Source: Rosenbergiella epipactidis
GTDB lineage: Bacteria > Pseudomonadota > Gammaproteobacteria > Enterobacterales > Enterobacteriaceae
Direction: 5' to 3'
Assembly (NCBI RefSeq): GCF_018494055.1
Contig: NZ_JABBFQ010000006.1
Coordinates: 124,001-188,000 of the forward strand
Length of the DNA: 64,000 nucleotides
Numbering within the stretch: position 1 is the stretch's first letter; each line of letters starts with the position of its first letter. The position numbers and the translations under genes were made by a program. Under the pieces are notes generated by a model. That model worked only from the letters and a program-made list of their open reading frames with translations. It made no database searches and was not told the DNA's origin. This document shows positions 50,709 to 59,833 of the stretch, piece by piece.

Positions 50709-51761
50709 TTAGCCTTGTGGCTGAGAAACAACATCTTTAACGCCTTTAACTTCGATTTCTACGCGACGGTCTGGACCTAAGCAGTCGATCAGAGCAGCAC
50801 GTTTCTTAACGTTGTCACAGGTGTTACCAGTTACTGGGTTAGATTCACCCATACCGCGTGCAGAGATCTTGTTAGAAGGGATACCTTTAGATACTAAGTA
50901 ATCCACAACTGATTGAGCACGTTTCTCAGACAGGTTTTGGTTGTAGCTGTCAGAACCGATACGGTCAGTGAAGCCCAGAACAACAACAGAACCGTCTTTA
51001 GGATCTAAGTTGCTTAACTGAGAGTACAGTTGGTCAAGAGCTGATTGACCAGAAGTTTTCAGCGTAGCTTTGTTGAAGTTGAACAGCACGTCTGATTTCA
51101 GAGTGAAGTGCTTAGTTTCAACAACTGGAGCTGGTGCTGGAGCTGGAGCTGGTGCTGGAGCAGCATCATCTTGACCGAAACGGTAAGATAAGCCCAGGCT
51201 CAGCATGCCGTTATCAGGACGTGCGCCAGTGGTGTTACGGTCACCGATGTTGTTAACCCATTGGTACTCTAAACGAGTTGCCCAGTTTTTGTTCAGAGCG
51301 TACTCTAAACCAGCTGCAGCTAATGGAGAAACACCAGTGTCGATGTTGCGATGACCTTGGTAATCTTTAGCGTCTACACGCCATAACATTCCACCTAAAC
51401 GAGAGTAGATGTCTAAGTCATCAGTGATTGGGTAGCTGAGTTTAGCAGCAAGTTGAACACCTTGACCGATGAATGCGCCGTGGTTTTGACCAGTATATTT
51501 CATACGGCCTAACCAGTCATAACCCATTTCGAAACCTAAGTATGGGTTTGCTTGATAACCAACGAATGCACCAGCACCCAGTTGGTTGTCACGCGCTTCA
51601 TTAGTCACTTGGTAGTGGTTACCAGAGAAACCGGTGTCGTGGTATTGGGACCAACCTAATTTACCACCAACGTACCAAGTGTCGTCTTTTGGTGCAGCTT
51701 GAGCAACAGTAGTTGCTAAACCTGCTAGTGCCACTGCAATTGCGATAGCTGTTTTTTTCAT
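50709..51761 (-). CDS. ompA: Outer membrane protein A
   Basis: 350 residues (E. coli 346). The signal peptide [18 protein letters not shown] ends at AQA before [17 protein letters not shown]. The N-terminal eight-stranded barrel is joined by a hinge of repeated Ala-Pro units (six AP pairs, encoded by a GGAGCT/GGTGCT tandem at about 51127-51160) to a periplasmic OmpA/MotB domain with [16 protein letters not shown] that binds peptidoglycan. The conserved Cys pair near the C-terminus ([20 protein letters not shown]) is present. Start at 51761 is fixed by GAGGCGCAAA; strong codon bias indicates high expression. Confidence 0.98.
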   Translation of the reverse strand: MKKTAIAIAVALAGLATTVAQAAPKDDTWYVGGKLGWSQYHDTGFSGNHYQVTNEARDNQLGAGAFVGYQANPYLGFEMGYDWLGRMKYTGQNHGAFIGQGVQLAAKLSYPITDDLDIYSRLGGMLWRVDAKDYQGHRNIDTGVSPLAAAGLEYALNKNWATRLEYQWVNNIGDRNTTGARPDNGMLSLGLSYRFGQDDAAPAPAPAPAPAPVVETKHFTLKSDVLFNFNKATLKTSGQSALDQLYSQLSNLDPKDGSVVVLGFTDRIGSDSYNQNLSEKRAQSVVDYLVSKGIPSNKISARGMGESNPVTGNTCDNVKKRAALIDCLGPDRRVEIEVKGVKDVVSQPQG

Positions 51762-51887
51762 TTTGCGCCTCGTTATCATCCAAAATTGGCAATGAGCATA
51801 AAATTTGCTCTGGGTTGCAATTCTTCGCTGGGTCTTTTTCGCTCGTTTTATACTCAGCTAAAACTGGAGGTTTTTGAGCACCCTAGC
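51762..51887 (-). promoter_or_regulatory. ompA 5' leader with MicA target
   Basis: The last 20 nt before the ATG (GATGATAACGAGGCGCAAA, minus strand) are identical to the E. coli segment that MicA sRNA pairs with to block translation. Further up, GAGCA/TGCTC forms a hairpin at 51794-51810. In E. coli the structured ompA leader of about 133 nt gives a long mRNA half-life; the inferred leader here is about 125 nt. From 51923 to 52106 the gap is AT-rich and I see no gene. Confidence 0.7.
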
Positions 51888-51894
51888 GAGTTAA

Positions 51895-51922
51895 AGTCTA
51901 CAACGTGTTTAAAAACTTACAA
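51895..51922 (-). promoter_or_regulatory. ompA promoter
   Basis: On the minus strand, TTGTAA - 16 nt - TAGACT, followed by TTAACTCGCTAGGGTGCTC, closely matches the known E. coli ompA promoter and start region (TTGTAAGTTTT..GTAGACTTTAC..CAGGGGTGCTC as I recall it). Confidence 0.8.
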
Positions 51923-52106
51923 GTAAGATATAACGATGTACAGTAAAAAACAGCATTTTATACACATTTAGTTACATTTAAAACTGAACTTCATGCACTA
52001 TAAAAAACTGAATAAGCCTTGGAAACGTTGTCCTGCCTGAAAGTGGTAAATAATTAGGCATAAATAAATTCTGATAAATATTTTCTTCAGATAAATCTCA
52101 ATAAAG

Positions 52107-52598
52107 CTAAAGAAATGCAAAAGTGGGAATTTTTTGATGACTCATCTGTCTGGTCGAACGGTTATGTGGTGAGTTTTTGTGCAAAATGAAGACGACGGTA
52201 TCCGATTCTTTGGCTAAAAAATCGAGACTATTTTGCTGTTCCGCTGATAGAGTACTGTCTAACCATACAGTAATGACACTATAATTACCGGACTTTAGGG
52301 CCTGAGTCATGGAATCCCTCTTTTGATCATCGTCAAGCATAGGGATTTGTACTGATTTGCTCAATGAAATACCGGAATGCTCTAACCACGAACGGTCTAG
52401 CTTATTTTCAGGAGTTAACCACAACATCCATTTCGCCTGTTGCCCCAGCTGCTTTATTGCTGGTAATAGCAATAAATTGAGTAGGGTGGGTGAAGCATTA
52501 TCGTAGCAAATTTGATTAATACCGCCGATTGACGTGGTGACCTCAGGAATTGCATGCATTTGCTGAGAGAAATCATTAACAGAATGGGGTGTGATCAT
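52107..52598 (-). CDS. sulA: SOS cell division inhibitor SulA
   Basis: 163 residues (E. coli 169). SulA binds FtsZ and halts division during DNA damage. LLNLLLLPAIKQLGQQAKWMLWLTPE and SGNYSVITVWLDSTL match the RecA-like SulA core; the N-terminus is poorly conserved as usual. The C-terminus reads STRQMSHQKIPTFAFL, unlike the E. coli ending in NLYH, whose last histidine is a main Lon recognition element. AGGAG lies 6 nt before the ATG, and a LexA box is 15 bp upstream of the start. Confidence 0.92.
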   Translation of the reverse strand: MITPHSVNDFSQQMHAIPEVTTSIGGINQICYDNASPTLLNLLLLPAIKQLGQQAKWMLWLTPENKLDRSWLEHSGISLSKSVQIPMLDDDQKRDSMTQALKSGNYSVITVWLDSTLSAEQQNSLDFLAKESDTVVFILHKNSPHNRSTRQMSHQKIPTFAFL

Positions 52599-52612
52599 GG
52601 TTAGCTCCTGTT

Positions 52613-52632
52613 TACTGTATGGATATACAGTA
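52613..52632. promoter_or_regulatory. LexA (SOS) box of sulA
   Basis: TACTGTATGGATATACAGTA contains CTG-N10-CAG with a TA-rich centre, a near-consensus LexA site, so sulA should be DNA-damage inducible. It is also in the sulA-sxy divergent gap, 174 bp from sxy. Confidence 0.92.
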
Positions 52633-52716
52633 ATTCTACTTTAGCTAAAGATCAATCATTTCTTGCATCCAAAAATAGATTTGGAATGCGTCACGAGCAT
52701 TTTATATTTATTAATT

Positions 52717-52787
52717 GAACAACTAATTTAAATTATTTAAGGTGAATAAAATGATAAGGATATTTATATCAATAGGTTAGCTTGTTC
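52717..52787 (+). promoter_or_regulatory. Long-range stem in the sxy leader
   Basis: GAACAACTAA (52717-52726) can pair with TTAGCTTGTTC (52777-52787) with one bulged C, closing a 50-nt AT-rich loop just before the sxy ribosome-binding site. Leader structure controls sxy translation in Haemophilus influenzae; a role here is inferred. No clear CRP-S box (TGCGA-N6-TCGCA) was seen. Confidence 0.4.
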
Positions 52788-52805
52788 GTGATCAGGAGGA
52801 TCGAA

Positions 52806-53456
52806 ATGAATAGTTCTCAACAGTGTATTGTTCTGTATCAAAAAAAAGTTCTCCACCTCGGGGCCATTGTCGCTAAAACCCAGTTTGGAGGCTATTCACT
52901 GTCATTAGGTGATGTGGTGTTTGCGCTCGTTAAGCAGGGTACCCTTTACTTACGTGGAAGTGAGGCGATGTCCCACTATCTCGTTAATCACCCACTTACT
53001 CCGTTTATTTTCTGTAAACGAGGCAGCGCCATTTCACTTAATTATTTTAAGGTTGACGAAATGTTGTGGCAGGACGAGGTAAGTCTTTTAAAATTATCTC
53101 GAGAGGCATGGCGAGACGCGCAAAATTGTCGTTCCTATAAGCAGGCGCACCGCCGATTAAAAGATCTGCCTAATCTAGGAATACGTTTTGAAACGTTATT
53201 ACGTGAAGTCGGTATTCATACCGAAGAGCAATTGCGGCAAACGGGTGTTGAGCAATCTTGGACGTTGATGCATGAACGCAATAAACATTTAGGCTTGCCT
53301 ACACTCTTCTATTTGCAAGGGGCCGTTATGGGGCTACACCATGCTGTGCTACCCCTCTCCATTCGCGAAGAATTAACGGCTTGGCATAAAGAGTTCACCA
53401 GCCGTTGTACTAATAAGACAAGTCACAACCTTAGGTTAATAAGAGCGGCGGTTTAA
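52806..53456 (+). CDS. sxy: Sxy/TfoX, competence gene co-activator
   Basis: 216 residues (E. coli 209). The N-terminal TfoX domain (FGGYSLSLGDVVFALVKQGTLYLRG) and the C-terminal TfoX_C helical domain (RLKDLPNLGIRFETLLREVGI) are both present. Sxy acts with CRP at CRP-S sites to switch on DNA uptake genes. AGGAGG lies 6 nt before the ATG at 52806, so the frame to 52782 is not used. Its 3' end overlaps the convergent yccS by 26 bp. Confidence 0.93.
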   Translation: MNSSQQCIVLYQKKVLHLGAIVAKTQFGGYSLSLGDVVFALVKQGTLYLRGSEAMSHYLVNHPLTPFIFCKRGSAISLNYFKVDEMLWQDEVSLLKLSREAWRDAQNCRSYKQAHRRLKDLPNLGIRFETLLREVGIHTEEQLRQTGVEQSWTLMHERNKHLGLPTLFYLQGAVMGLHHAVLPLSIREELTAWHKEFTSRCTNKTSHNLRLIRAAV

Positions 53457-55563
53457 TCTTATTTATTTCACTTAAGGTGTGGATAATTAATGAAACTTGT
53501 TGAATGATGAGCGCTTTTTGAGGTTCATCATCAATCTCGACTGATTCTGCCAGTAAAGTTAACGTCTTAAGTGATTGCTCGACCTCGTTGTGATTGAACT
53601 GCTGATAGCCTTCTACACAATCAGTCAGCCCGTATAGTAGATTGAGGAGTTGAGCATTGTGCGTATGCTGTCGATGTGAGCCCAATGCCGCGATGTAGCT
53701 CAATAGACTGTGGTTGGTACAGAGGATTGAGAATGAAGCTTCTTTAGCTTCTGCAGAAGACCAGGCTTTATTTTCTGCTAAGGCGATGACAGAGGCTAAT
53801 TCAGCATCGGCATTATGGGCCTCCCGACGCGCGATACGATAGGACACACGATTATCTTTACCGTCTTGGTATTGCTGGGTGACAGCCTTTAAATAGCGCA
53901 CGTTTGCCCTATAGGCTTTGTTAATCACCGTTGAAAACTGTCGGTAATGCCAATCGGGGAAGATAAAGGTTACCGCAAGCCATGCTAATCCGCAGCCGAC
54001 CAGTGTATCGATAATACGGGGTAACGCAACGTTGAAACCTTCACCCAAAAGGTTGAAGCAAAATAGGACCATCAATGTGATAAACAAGGTGGCCTGGGCG
54101 TACTGGACTTGCCTGAACAAAAAGAACAATACGCCAAAAAGTACAATGGCGACTAACTGTCCTGGTAAAGAGGGGATAAGCCAGAGTAGGGGGAGTCCAA
54201 TCAATATTCCTGCTAAGGTTCCAATAACCCTCAATGCTAAGCGTCGCTTGGTGGCGGAGTAGTTCGGTTGACAGACAAAGAGTGAGGTAAGCAGTATCCA
54301 ATAACCGCGCTCTAAACTTATCGATTGTATAAATAGGTAACCTAAGCAGAGGACTAGACTTACGCGAACAGCATGTCTAAATAGCGGCGACTTTGGTGAT
54401 AGATGGCTTTTAAAACGTGATTTGATATCTTGCCAGCCCTGAATACCTTCAAAAGAAAGCTCGGTATCGATCTTTTGCCAATCAGTATTCGATAGCTGAT
54501 CTGAGGCGACAGAAGCCAATTGTTGATCGACTGCGCGTAAATTTTTTAGTAGCCAACGTAACCGTTCACAGGTCTCCTTTTCTGCAACAAGGGAGACTCG
54601 TTCCAATGCAACGTCTGCATTGGTAAGTGCGCGCTCAAAATAACGACTGTGATGGTAGTCTTGCTTGGTTTGCAGACTTTCTGCTATCTCTCGACAAGCC
54701 ATTGCTTGATATCGCAGTAAACGCTCGCAACGGAACATTAATTCGTTAAAGTGCCAATTATCTTGCAAGCGGAGATGGTCGATATGCGATGAACTTGCCC
54801 GTTCATGGATCTCTTGCGCGACAAAGTAATAAAGCAATGCCCTTCGGCTAGTGCTACTTGCCCGATCACCGCGTAGGCGACTCTGGATAGCTGTTTTCAC
54901 AATATTGAGTTGCTGTACTAACTGGCTATTCGCCATCGACAATTTATAGAGAGGGCGTTCGCCATGGGCTATACCATCCGGGTCAAACAGTGCGGCTTTG
55001 GCTTCTAAATACTTTGCGAGCGAGTTGTATGTATTAATTAATTGTGCGTCAACCGGACGGGCGGGGAAGAGGAGATGGTTAATGAGTGTGAAAAGGTAAT
55101 ACACCCCAGCGCCCGCTAAAAGGAACAGGGGTTGAATATACCATTTGGGGAAAAGTCCAATCCCCAACATCGTATAGATGGCAATTAAAATAGCACCAAA
55201 GGCAATCGTAGCGTAGCGTTGACCCAAGGCACCCAGCATGATGAATATCCAGCTCGAAAGCCCTAATCCCAAGACAAAGAGTAGGGGATGGGGAAAGAGC
55301 AGTTCAACACTAATGGTGGCGATAGCAAAACAGACGAGCGTGATCACAATATTTTTAAGTCGGCCCGTTAACCGATCGTCGATATCAGTTAACGCCGCTG
55401 CGACTATCCCTAAAATCAGAGGGATAGTCCAAATCACCGTATGATGACGCCATGCAAAAAGCGCGACACAGCTCATCGCAACAAAAATTCGGACCGGCTC
55501 TTGCCACAAACGGTTCAGAATATAGTATTGCCAGTGTTTGTGAAGCGCGCTACGACTGGCCAT
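53431..55563 (-). CDS. yccS: YccS, FUSC-family inner membrane protein
   Basis: 710 residues (E. coli 717). Two blocks of about six membrane helices (N-terminal and after residue 380) are each followed by a cytosolic helical domain, the architecture of the FUSC/AaeB-like efflux family. TDIDDRLTGRLKN, LGQRYATIAFGA, FQ-like VCQPNYSATKRRL and RIARREAHNADAELAS are conserved. Its substrate is unknown. It follows yccF after 2 bp, so yccF-yccS is an operon. The C-terminus overlaps sxy on the other strand. Confidence 0.93.
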   Translation of the reverse strand: MASRSALHKHWQYYILNRLWQEPVRIFVAMSCVALFAWRHHTVIWTIPLILGIVAAALTDIDDRLTGRLKNIVITLVCFAIATISVELLFPHPLLFVLGLGLSSWIFIMLGALGQRYATIAFGAILIAIYTMLGIGLFPKWYIQPLFLLAGAGVYYLFTLINHLLFPARPVDAQLINTYNSLAKYLEAKAALFDPDGIAHGERPLYKLSMANSQLVQQLNIVKTAIQSRLRGDRASSTSRRALLYYFVAQEIHERASSSHIDHLRLQDNWHFNELMFRCERLLRYQAMACREIAESLQTKQDYHHSRYFERALTNADVALERVSLVAEKETCERLRWLLKNLRAVDQQLASVASDQLSNTDWQKIDTELSFEGIQGWQDIKSRFKSHLSPKSPLFRHAVRVSLVLCLGYLFIQSISLERGYWILLTSLFVCQPNYSATKRRLALRVIGTLAGILIGLPLLWLIPSLPGQLVAIVLFGVLFFLFRQVQYAQATLFITLMVLFCFNLLGEGFNVALPRIIDTLVGCGLAWLAVTFIFPDWHYRQFSTVINKAYRANVRYLKAVTQQYQDGKDNRVSYRIARREAHNADAELASVIALAENKAWSSAEAKEASFSILCTNHSLLSYIAALGSHRQHTHNAQLLNLLYGLTDCVEGYQQFNHNEVEQSLKTLTLLAESVEIDDEPQKALIIQQVSLIIHTLSEINKIKPPLLLT

Positions 55564-55565
55564 GA

Positions 55566-56015
55566 TTAGTTTCCGTATTGCAGGCGTGCAGCATTCTCAC
55601 GCGCGATTTGGGCTTCCTCAACGCTGACCACTCTGCGTCCTACCGGCCATAATGCGATAACGGCGATTTTAAAATGTGCTATCCCGGTCGGGATGCCAAT
55701 CAGGGTTAAGCACTGCGCAATTCCAATTGAAATATGGGAAAGACAGAGCCACCAACCGAACAGGATGAGCCACACAACATTCAATAATGTCCCACCTGAA
55801 TTCATCAGCTTGCTTTTATTTTCGGGTCTGAGTAAGTCGACGTGAATAGCCTCGTTACCGAAGGGCACGAATGAAAGCTTAGTGATCTCCCAGCATGAGC
55901 GGGTGAGAGGAAGCGTAAAAATAAAGACGATAGTCAGTAAAGTGACCAACAGCCACGAAAAGCTCGTAATGAAACCGCCTAGGAAGAAATTTAAAATATT
56001 CAGCACACTTCGCAT
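55566..56015 (-). CDS. yccF: YccF, DUF307 inner membrane protein
   Basis: 149 residues (E. coli 148), with four or five membrane helices. It starts MRSVLNILNFFLGG and contains FTLPLTRSCWEITKLSFVPFGNEAIHVD and the repeat-like GIPTGIAHFKIAVIALWPVGRRVVSVE, typical of the two-copy YccF domain. Function is unknown. Start at 56015 follows homology; the frame from 56039 is open. It is operonic with yccS. Confidence 0.92.
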   Translation of the reverse strand: MRSVLNILNFFLGGFITSFSWLLVTLLTIVFIFTLPLTRSCWEITKLSFVPFGNEAIHVDLLRPENKSKLMNSGGTLLNVVWLILFGWWLCLSHISIGIAQCLTLIGIPTGIAHFKIAVIALWPVGRRVVSVEEAQIARENAARLQYGN

Positions 56016-56124
56016 GCAATGATTATCCCTTTTTAACAATGTATCGAGGTAGATTTAGCTGGAGGCCCAGCCTATTGGCAGTTAAAATCGAAAACTGAGA
56101 TAGTGTAAAACAATGGCCAGGTGC

Positions 56125-58179
56125 ATGGAACTAAAAGCAACGTCAATCGGAAAGAAGCTCGCACAACACCCCTATCATCGGGTTCGAATGCTTACTGCAG
56201 GTGTTGAAGTTTCTGGTGATCATCATGAATATATCATTCCTTTTAATCAATTGATTGGCGTGCGCTGTAAGCGCGGGGTGGTGTGGGGAGAGCTAGAGTT
56301 TCAATTAGCGGATGATAAGGTTGTGCGGCTACACGGCACTGAATGGTCTGAAACGCAGCAATTTTGGCAATATCTGATGAAGTCATGGCAATCTTGGACA
56401 CAGCAAATGGTCGTGATCAGTGACCAAGTGCTTTCTGAGCTGCAGCAGTTTATTCTCGATACCGTGCAAAAAGATCATTGGCTTACTCAAGATGCGTTGC
56501 AAGGGCTACAAACGCATATTCAAGACGCACTGACCGCTCTACCGTTACCCAGCGAACGCCTGCAAGCATTTGCTGACAGTTACGCGCGTTGGCAATTTTG
56601 CCATGCATGGCTTACCGCGCCCGAATCACAGCGACAATTACGTAATCGCCAATGGATGACCCAACTTGAGTCGCGCTACACTGAATTCTTTGCGACCGTT
56701 GAAAGCTCACCTTTGAATACCTCTCAGCGTCAAGCTGTGATGAATGATGAAAAATCAGTGCTGGTCTTGGCGGGTGCCGGGAGTGGTAAAACCTCGGTAT
56801 TAGTCGCAAAAACGGCTTGGCTAATAATGCGTAAGCAGGCGCAAGCAGAACAGATCCTCATCCTAGCCTTTGGGCGGAAAGCCGCCGAAGAACTCAACCA
56901 GCGGATAACCCTACGTACCGGCGAATCAGCGGTGACGGCGAAAACATTTCATGGATTAGCCTTGGCGATAATCCAGCAAGTGACTAACAAAACGCCCACC
57001 ATTACGGATCTAGAAAATAATACCGCTGAGCGACATAAGTTATTACTGGATCAGTGGGTTGAGCAATGTAGCCAGAAAAAAGCTGCGGCGAACCAGTGGC
57101 GACAGTGCCTAGAAGACGATCTTGGTTGGACATTGACTGAAAACGCTTTTTGGCAGCAGCCCGAAATTCAGAAAAAGATCCCCCTTATACTCGATAAGTG
57201 GTTGGGACTTGTCAGAATGCACGGCGGTACTCAAGCTCAAATGATTGAGCAAGTGAAAGAAGAAGATCGCCCGCTTTTCTCAAAGCGTATTAAATTGATG
57301 GCACCGATGGTCAAAGCGTGGAAAGCAGCGTTAAAAGCGGAGGGGGCTGTAGATTTTTCGAGCTTAATCGAACAAGCCTGCGGCCTAATTGAGAAAGGGC
57401 GCTTTATCAGCCCCTGGAAATATCTATTAATTGATGAATTTCAGGATATTTCCCCGCAGCGAGCCAGATTAATTAAATTACTTCGCCAGCAGAATAAACA
57501 CAGCCACCTCTATGTGGTGGGCGACGATTGGCAAGCCATCTATCGCTTCGCTGGTGCACAGCTCGATTTAACCACTAAATTTTCTCACTTCTTTGGTGAA
57601 GGCGCTGTGTGCCATCTGGACACGACTTACCGTTTTGATCAGCGGCAAAGCGATATAGCGGCACGATTTATTCAACAGAATCCCGCACAGATCAGTAAAT
57701 CGATTACCAGTACGCGTCAAGGAAATAAGAAGTCGGTCACCTTACTGGTGGAAACGCAACTCGAGGCGTTGTTTGATAAGCTCAGTGGTTTTGTTACGCA
57801 GCAAGAGACTATTTTAGTACTGGGTCGGTATCACTACCTTAGACCTAAGGCGCTCGATAAAGCGGCGACCCGTTGGCCAAACCTTACTATCGACTTTATG
57901 ACTATTCATGCCAGCAAAGGACGTGAAGCGGATTATGTCATTCTCTGTGGGCTTAATGCGGGAAAAGAAGGGTTCCCAGCGGAATCACAAGAGACCATTA
58001 TCGAGCAGGGACTGCTCGTCGAACAAGAATCTTACCCTTATGCAGAAGAGCGCAGACTGGCTTACGTTGCCATGACAAGGGCAAAACAGAGGCTATGGCT
58101 GCTGTTTGATCCGAAGAATGCCTCTCCCTTCGTTGAAGAATTAAAGCAGTCCGGTGTAGCTGTTGCGAAAAAACCTTAA
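56125..58179 (+). CDS. helD: DNA helicase IV (HelD)
   Basis: 684 residues, equal to the E. coli enzyme. It is a UvrD-family superfamily 1 helicase with 3'-5' polarity, linked to recombination in E. coli. After an N-terminal HelD domain, motif I is LAGAGSGKTSVL, Ia is LAFGRKAAEEL, motif II DEFQDISPQRA, motif III GDDWQAIYRFAGAQ, motif V TIHASKGREADYV and motif VI YVAMTRAKQR. I use the second ATG (MELKATSIGKKL) because it matches E. coli; 56113 is four codons upstream. mgsA, yccT and yccU, next to it in E. coli, are absent. Confidence 0.96.
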   Translation: MELKATSIGKKLAQHPYHRVRMLTAGVEVSGDHHEYIIPFNQLIGVRCKRGVVWGELEFQLADDKVVRLHGTEWSETQQFWQYLMKSWQSWTQQMVVISDQVLSELQQFILDTVQKDHWLTQDALQGLQTHIQDALTALPLPSERLQAFADSYARWQFCHAWLTAPESQRQLRNRQWMTQLESRYTEFFATVESSPLNTSQRQAVMNDEKSVLVLAGAGSGKTSVLVAKTAWLIMRKQAQAEQILILAFGRKAAEELNQRITLRTGESAVTAKTFHGLALAIIQQVTNKTPTITDLENNTAERHKLLLDQWVEQCSQKKAAANQWRQCLEDDLGWTLTENAFWQQPEIQKKIPLILDKWLGLVRMHGGTQAQMIEQVKEEDRPLFSKRIKLMAPMVKAWKAALKAEGAVDFSSLIEQACGLIEKGRFISPWKYLLIDEFQDISPQRARLIKLLRQQNKHSHLYVVGDDWQAIYRFAGAQLDLTTKFSHFFGEGAVCHLDTTYRFDQRQSDIAARFIQQNPAQISKSITSTRQGNKKSVTLLVETQLEALFDKLSGFVTQQETILVLGRYHYLRPKALDKAATRWPNLTIDFMTIHASKGREADYVILCGLNAGKEGFPAESQETIIEQGLLVEQESYPYAEERRLAYVAMTRAKQRLWLLFDPKNASPFVEELKQSGVAVAKKP

Positions 58180-58196
58180 GCCCCGATGGGGCTTAA
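58176..58196. terminator. Hairpin carrying both stop codons of helD and hspQ
   Basis: TTAAGCCCC-GAT-GGGGCTTAA is a perfect 9-bp stem. The helD TAA lies in the left arm and the hspQ TAA (minus strand) in the right arm. There is no T-run, so termination is probable rather than sure. Confidence 0.6.
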
Positions 58197-58510
58197 TGAC
58201 GAAGCAGGGGAGAGGTGATTTTTGAGCGAACGCGCTCGGCGATATCATCCAGTTCAGGATTATCAAGATGCTCGCTAGAGATTTCACCTGTTAATTGCGA
58301 TTCAGCCACATAGGTCTGGACCGTCTCGCCGCCTTCATCTTCCATCACCACATAATACCAAGGGAGGACTAACAGCCCTTCATGGATGATAAGAGTGGTC
58401 GGTGTCGGCGTTTGTAACGCATAGGCCGGGTCCATATCGACAATCACCCCCAAAGCGCCCGTCAATTGATGACGGACTTGCTGACCAATTCCAAATTTAC
58501 ACTTGATCAT
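58193..58510 (-). CDS. hspQ: Heat shock protein HspQ
   Basis: 105 residues, the E. coli length. It is a small hemimethylated-DNA-binding YccV-like protein: KFGIGQQVRHQLTGALGVIVDMDP and WYYVVMEDEGG are conserved. In E. coli and Yersinia it adapts or enhances Lon-dependent proteolysis and speeds loss of mutant DnaA. GGAG lies 6 nt before the ATG at 58510, so the frame from 58522 is not used. Confidence 0.95.
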   Translation of the reverse strand: MIKCKFGIGQQVRHQLTGALGVIVDMDPAYALQTPTPTTLIIHEGLLVLPWYYVVMEDEGGETVQTYVAESQLTGEISSEHLDNPELDDIAERVRSKITSPLLRH

Positions 58511-58567
58511 AATAGTCTCCAATCCTGTATTGATAGGAGATCTGGGGGCGATAAATCATTTTTCAAG

Positions 58568-59758
58568 TCAGTAGACTTGGCAAACAAAGCCTTTTAAGTA
58601 CAAACCTTCCGGATAGGCGCTACTTACCGGGTGGTCGGCGGCTTGGCGGAACTGCTCAATAAATTGCGCAGTTTTCCCTGCATCGACGGCGGCATCGGCA
58701 ACAATTTTTTGAAACAGCTCAGTCGTCATCAGGCCTGAACACGAGAAGGTCAGTAGGAAACCGCCTGGACGCAATAGCTGCATGGCAAGCATATTGATGT
58801 CTTTATAGCCGCGACAAGCGCCCATCAGTTGATTTTTATTTTCAACAAATTTTGGGGGGTCCATCACGATAACGTCGAAACGCTGGCCTTCATCGCGATA
58901 ACGGCGTAATAACTTAAACACGTCATCTCGTAGGAACTCAGCTTTTGATAAATCGAGTCGGTTAAGCTCGATATTTTGACGCGCAATATCGAGGGCTTCT
59001 TGCGATGTATCGACGCTCGTGACTTTCTTACATCCACCTATTAAAGCAGAGACTGCAAATCCCCCGGTATAGGAGAAGCAGTTCAAGACCTCGGCATCTT
59101 GTGCATAACGACGTAAGCCAAAGCGGCTGTCACGTTGATCGAGGTAATAACCGGTTTTATGGCCTTTTTGGATATCGACCAACAGCTTCATACCGTGCTC
59201 GGTAATGGGTAACAGCGCCGGTGGCGTATCGCCGGAAATAACGCCCTGAACTTGTTCTAAACCTTCTTTCTTCCTGACGGCAACGTCGGAGCGTTCATAT
59301 AAATGGCAATCGGGGAAAAGTTGCTGCAGCGCCGTCGTCAGGGCCGGGCGTTGGTATTCAGCGCCCGCTGACAAGAGCTGTAGCACGAGAAATTGACCGA
59401 ATTTATCAATAGTGATCCCTGGCAAGCCATCGGACTCTCCGGCGATTAAGCGATAGCTGTCCAGATCATCTTTTGCAGCAAGCCAAGTGCGTAATTTCAG
59501 GGCTTGCTCCAACTTACGAGCAAAAAAAGCAATATCGATAGATTCCGCTGGATCGAAGCTCCATACTCGTGCACGAATTTGGGAGGAAGGCGAGAACGCG
59601 GCTTTCGCTAACCAGCGGCCGTTGGCATCGCAGACATCAACCGTTTCGCCCGATGTGGCTTTGCCTTCCATTTTATTAATTGCCCCAGAAAAGATCCAAG
59701 GGTGCTTGCGAAGCAGTGATTTTTCGCGTCCTTTTGCAAGGATAATTCGTGCAGTCAT
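58568..59758 (-). CDS. rlmI: 23S rRNA m5C1962 methyltransferase RlmI
   Basis: 396 residues, the E. coli length. An N-terminal PUA domain ([25 protein letters not shown]) precedes a SAM-dependent methyltransferase core with [34 protein letters not shown] and [13 protein letters not shown], then TFSCSGLM. It methylates C1962 of 23S rRNA. The start at 59758 follows homology; the frame to 59800 is open. yccX, its divergent neighbour in E. coli, is absent. Confidence 0.97.
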   Translation of the reverse strand: MTARIILAKGREKSLLRKHPWIFSGAINKMEGKATSGETVDVCDANGRWLAKAAFSPSSQIRARVWSFDPAESIDIAFFARKLEQALKLRTWLAAKDDLDSYRLIAGESDGLPGITIDKFGQFLVLQLLSAGAEYQRPALTTALQQLFPDCHLYERSDVAVRKKEGLEQVQGVISGDTPPALLPITEHGMKLLVDIQKGHKTGYYLDQRDSRFGLRRYAQDAEVLNCFSYTGGFAVSALIGGCKKVTSVDTSQEALDIARQNIELNRLDLSKAEFLRDDVFKLLRRYRDEGQRFDVIVMDPPKFVENKNQLMGACRGYKDINMLAMQLLRPGGFLLTFSCSGLMTTELFQKIVADAAVDAGKTAQFIEQFRQAADHPVSSAYPEGLYLKGFVCQVY

Positions 59759-59833
59759 AGTCTTCTTTACGTTAAAAGTCATATAAGGGTGTGCGGTCAA
59801 TAAGCACGTTTAGTGGTCTAACGAAGGAGTGTG

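Noticed and set aside
51127-51160. Tandem repeat (GGAGCT/GGTGCT units) as a separate repeat element
   Set aside because: It encodes the Ala-Pro hinge of OmpA, a normal feature of the family.
53431-53456. Frameshift suspected at the sxy/yccS overlap
   Set aside because: Both proteins keep family-typical lengths, so a true 26-bp convergent overlap is more likely.
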